Shown here piece by piece: positions 62,042-64,000 of a stretch of 64,000 nt of DNA (the stretch's first letter is position 1; the number at the start of each line of letters is the position of its first letter). Below the pieces are notes generated by a model. The model searched no databases, was not told the origin of the DNA, and was given only the letters and a program-made list of their open reading frames with translations. The translations under genes were made by a program, and so were the position numbers. The DNA lies in assembly GCF_004119495.1 (NCBI RefSeq), contig NZ_NRQU01000018.1:1-64000 (forward strand), in the 5' to 3' direction. The DNA comes from Flavobacterium sp. YO12. Its GTDB lineage: Bacteria; Bacteroidota; Bacteroidia; Flavobacteriales; Flavobacteriaceae.

Positions 62042-62810
62042 CGGCTTCTATTTTTTGAGTCAAAACAATAAATTCCTCGACACTAAGCTGTTCCGGACGT
62101 TTATCAAAGATAGTGTCTTCTCGCAGATTATCAGATAAATTTAATGTTTTCAAACTGTTACGTAATGTTTTTCGTCTTTGTTGAAAAGCCGTTTTTACTA
62201 CTGTAAAAAATAACTTTTCACCACAAGGAAGGCTATAATCTTCCTTTCGGGTCATTTTCATCACACCCGACTTGACCTTGGGCGGAGGAATAAAAACATT
62301 TTCATCTACCGTAAACAGATACTCAGTATCATAGAAAGCCTGTGCTAAAACAGATAAGATTCCATAGGCTTTGGAGCCCTTTTTCTCGCAGATTCGTTCT
62401 GCAACTTCTTTTTGAAACATTCCCGAAAACTCAGGAATCTGATCTCTAAACTCTAATGTTCTAAAAACAATTTGAGTAGAGATATTGTAAGGGAAATTTC
62501 CAATTATTGCAAATTGTTTATCTCCGTATACTTCATGTATATTGTATTTCAGAAAATCTTTAGAGATAATCTGATCTTTTAGTTTTGGATAGTTCTCACC
62601 TAAATACGCCACAGATTCGGTATCAATTTCGATCACGTGAGTATTAATTGGTTTCTCGAGCAAATACTTAGTAAGCACACCCATCCCAGGTCCTATTTCT
62701 AAAACCTCTTCATATCCTTTTAAGCTCAAAGTATCGGCAATTGCTTTTGCGATGCTTTCGTCTTTAAGGAAATGCTGTCCTAAGTGTTTTTTGGCTTTTA
62801 CTTTTTCCAT
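62031..62810 (-). CDS. rsmA: 16S rRNA dimethyladenosine transferase RsmA (KsgA)
   Basis: RsmA dimethylates two adjacent adenines near the 3' end of 16S rRNA during 30S maturation. The 259-aa SAM-dependent enzyme shows [15 protein letters not shown], the SAM motif [16 protein letters not shown], the catalytic NFPYNIST and [12 protein letters not shown] at the C-terminus. It is upstream of mgtE with an 11-nt overlap. Upstream lies a repeat-rich gap and the DUF4286 gene. Confidence 0.96.
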   Translation of the reverse strand: MEKVKAKKHLGQHFLKDESIAKAIADTLSLKGYEEVLEIGPGMGVLTKYLLEKPINTHVIEIDTESVAYLGENYPKLKDQIISKDFLKYNIHEVYGDKQFAIIGNFPYNISTQIVFRTLEFRDQIPEFSGMFQKEVAERICEKKGSKAYGILSVLAQAFYDTEYLFTVDENVFIPPPKVKSGVMKMTRKEDYSLPCGEKLFFTVVKTAFQQRRKTLRNSLKTLNLSDNLREDTIFDKRPEQLSVEEFIVLTQKIEADGV

Positions 62811-62823
62811 TTTCTATCTTGTT

Positions 62824-62905
62824 TTGCCGCGAGGGCGCAAAAGTATTCTTTTTGCTGCAAAGGCTCAAACTTTTTTACTACTAAGACTCAAAGACACAAA
62901 GTTTT
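62824..62905. repeat. CGCAAAAG / ACTTTG-type intergenic repeat
   Basis: Words gcgagggcgcaaaag, gctgcaaagg and gactcaaagacacaaagt between rsmA and the DUF4286 gene resemble the repeat at 24069-24115. Confidence 0.4.
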
Positions 62906-62964
62906 ATTTAGTTTTTGTCTCAATTCTCTAACTAAAAATGCAAAACCGAGGTTAAAACTCAAAC

Positions 62965-63276
62965 TTAGTGCTCTGAAATCAGCTCCAACTCTGTTCTAAA
63001 AGAGAGCATTTTATCAGCAAATAATTCTAATGCTTCTTGTCGTAATTTAGGCGCATCTTCAAGATAATACCTTTCTAAAGTAGCCTTGCTGTCTGTTATA
63101 TATTGAACGGAATATGTGATACCTCCCATTTCTTCTTCAACTAAAACTCTCACAATTCTTGCCGATGAGAATTTTTGAGTTGCCAAAACTTCTGGTATGT
63201 GTTTTTCCTGCATCCATTTTAACCATTGGTCGTGAACGCTTTCGTGTATATTGGTTGTAACGTTGTAAATAATCAT
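62965..63276 (-). CDS. DUF4286 family protein
   Basis: This 103-aa protein matches DUF4286, a small ferredoxin-like-fold family common in Bacteroidetes: MIIYNVTTNIHESVHDQWLKW at the N-terminus (the first 20 residues), KHIPEVLATQKFSSARIVRVL and ITYSVQYITDSKATLERYY. Function unknown. It lies between the truncated TPR gene and rsmA on the minus strand, a neighbourhood often conserved in Flavobacterium. Confidence 0.85.
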   Translation of the reverse strand: MIIYNVTTNIHESVHDQWLKWMQEKHIPEVLATQKFSSARIVRVLVEEEMGGITYSVQYITDSKATLERYYLEDAPKLRQEALELFADKMLSFRTELELISEH

Positions 63277-63282
63277 TTTTTC

Positions 63283-63312
63283 TAAAGATTCTGAGATTCT
63301 AAGGTATCAAGT
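63283..63312. repeat. CTAAGG/TTCTGAG intergenic repeat, short copy
   Basis: aaagattctgagattctaaggtatc resembles the copies at 3640-3724 and 50359-50611. It lies just upstream of the DUF4286 start. Confidence 0.4.
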
Positions 63313-63380
63313 TTCTTTTTAGGCACTTAATCCCTTATTGAATCATCGTATTATTAATTCTTTTCTTTGGAATTTGGAAT

Positions 63381-64000
63381 TTATAAATTCTTATCCCCTC
63401 TTAACTCTCGGTATTTTTTTCTGGCATCAACAAAGTAAATACTATCCTGATGATTAAAAATTACCTTTTCATATAAAGGCTTTGCCTTTTCTGTATCATG
63501 CAATTCATCGTTGTAAATTTCTGCCGAAAAAAACAGCGCTTCATCAACATAAATTCCGTCACTGTGGTGATCGATAATTTGCTGGTATTGGCTTAAAGCC
63601 GAATTGTAATCCTTCAAACTTTCGTAAATCTTACCTAAACGCAACATTGTAACAGCTTCAATTTCCTGTCCTTTATAAGCCTTTAATATGCTTTGAAACT
63701 GTGCAATTGCTTCTTGTTTTTTATTCTGATAAATTAAAAAATCACCTTTTGCAAACTGTTTCAAAGCGGTTTGTGTCGAATCTGCAGCTTTATTATCGTT
63801 TATTAACAAAAAATACTCTAGAGCATCATTAGCAATCAATTGAGTGTTTGCCGATTTTAATGCTTTAAACTGTGTTAAAGCCCACTCAAAATCAGTTTTA
63901 AAATAACTTGTTTTAGCGGCTTTTAAACTTGCTTCATACACCATAACATCATTCTTTAGATCTAATTGAATCTGCGAATAATAAATTAATGCCTGATTAA
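63381..64000 (-). CDS. TPR protein, 5' truncated by window end
   Basis: The frame is open from the stop at 63381 to the end of the window (206 codons visible), so an ATG at 63944 is internal. The visible C-terminal part consists of at least four tetratricopeptide helical pairs, for example AIAQFQSILKAYKGQEIEAV, YNSALSQYQQIIDHHSDGIY and AKPLYEKVIFNHQDSIYFVD, and ends RELRGDKNL. Such proteins act as scaffolds, often in the periplasm. The N-terminus, where a signal peptide would be, is outside the window. Exact function unknown. Confidence 0.78.
   Translation of the reverse strand, partial: NQALIYYSQIQLDLKNDVMVYEASLKAAKTSYFKTDFEWALTQFKALKSANTQLIANDALEYFLLINDNKAADSTQTALKQFAKGDFLIYQNKKQEAIAQFQSILKAYKGQEIEAVTMLRLGKIYESLKDYNSALSQYQQIIDHHSDGIYVDEALFFSAEIYNDELHDTEKAKPLYEKVIFNHQDSIYFVDARKKYRELRGDKNL

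Overview
The window is AT-rich chromosomal DNA of a Bacteroidetes bacterium, most likely a Flavobacterium close to F. johnsoniae. The evidence is: secreted proteins ending in type IX secretion (T9SS) sorting domains; a TonB-dependent receptor with an N-terminal carboxypeptidase-regulatory-like domain; DUF4270, DUF4286 and DUF3667 proteins; an OlsF-type fused acyltransferase; an atpD-atpC pair detached from the rest of ATP synthase; and promoters with the Bacteroidetes -7 element TAnnTTTG. I see no tRNA or rRNA gene, no CRISPR array, no prophage and no insertion sequence. This is mostly core genome with a few accessory islands.

Layout. 1-2.4 kb: end of a membrane protein gene, an outer-membrane beta-barrel gene and a YafY/WYL regulator. 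2.4-3.5 kb: two DinB-fold genes behind a perfect palindrome. 3.7-4.8 kb: thiL. 4.9-9.2 kb: a signalling block on the minus strand, made of a LytTR regulator, a small secreted protein with two near-identical 24-residue units, a TPR histidine kinase and a LuxR-type response regulator. 9.3-18 kb: glyS, comF, a large T9SS metalloprotease, ribF, a membrane protein, bioB and a JmjC-like cupin. 18-22 kb: a giant T9SS protein with 14 delta-60 repeats. 22.3-30.2 kb: recX, then a biotin region (ketoacyl synthase, bioA, bioD, bioF) interrupted by a TraB / ECF sigma factor / membrane protein operon. 30.3-31.1 kb: a DUF3667 gene broken by two frameshifts. 31.4-38 kb: atpC and atpD, a GDSL lipoprotein and a TonB receptor. 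38.3-42.6 kb: an operon of a degenerate glycogen-synthase-like protein, a DUF4270 lipoprotein and glmS. 42.7-49.2 kb: panC-panD, an esterase-like protein overlapping radA, a GT51 transglycosylase and an RDD protein. 49.3-52.5 kb: aldo/keto reductase, OmpA lipoprotein and exonuclease III. 52.6-64 kb: olsF, a duplicated DUF805/TM2 cluster, a D-2-hydroxyacid dehydrogenase, an alpha/beta hydrolase, nhaA, proC, mgtE-rsmA, DUF4286 and a truncated TPR gene.

The best candidate for an undescribed system is the 4.9-9.2 kb block. The small exported protein carries two copies of a 19-residue unit that differ only at synonymous sites. It lies directly between a LytTR regulator whose phospho-acceptor Asp is replaced by Glu and a kinase with an apparently exported TPR sensor region. 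Direct repeats with a 21-bp period, the spacing LytTR proteins use, lie in front of the regulator. A peptide-sensing role is inference, not demonstrated.

Other points worth checking are: a ketoacyl synthase beside the biotin genes; a pseudo-glycogen synthase cotranscribed with glmS; an esterase-like protein with Asp at the nucleophile position; and probable 1-nt indels at homopolymers in two loci (DUF3667 and the kinase signal peptide), which could be real mutations or sequencing errors. Several families of short intergenic repeats are scattered through the window.
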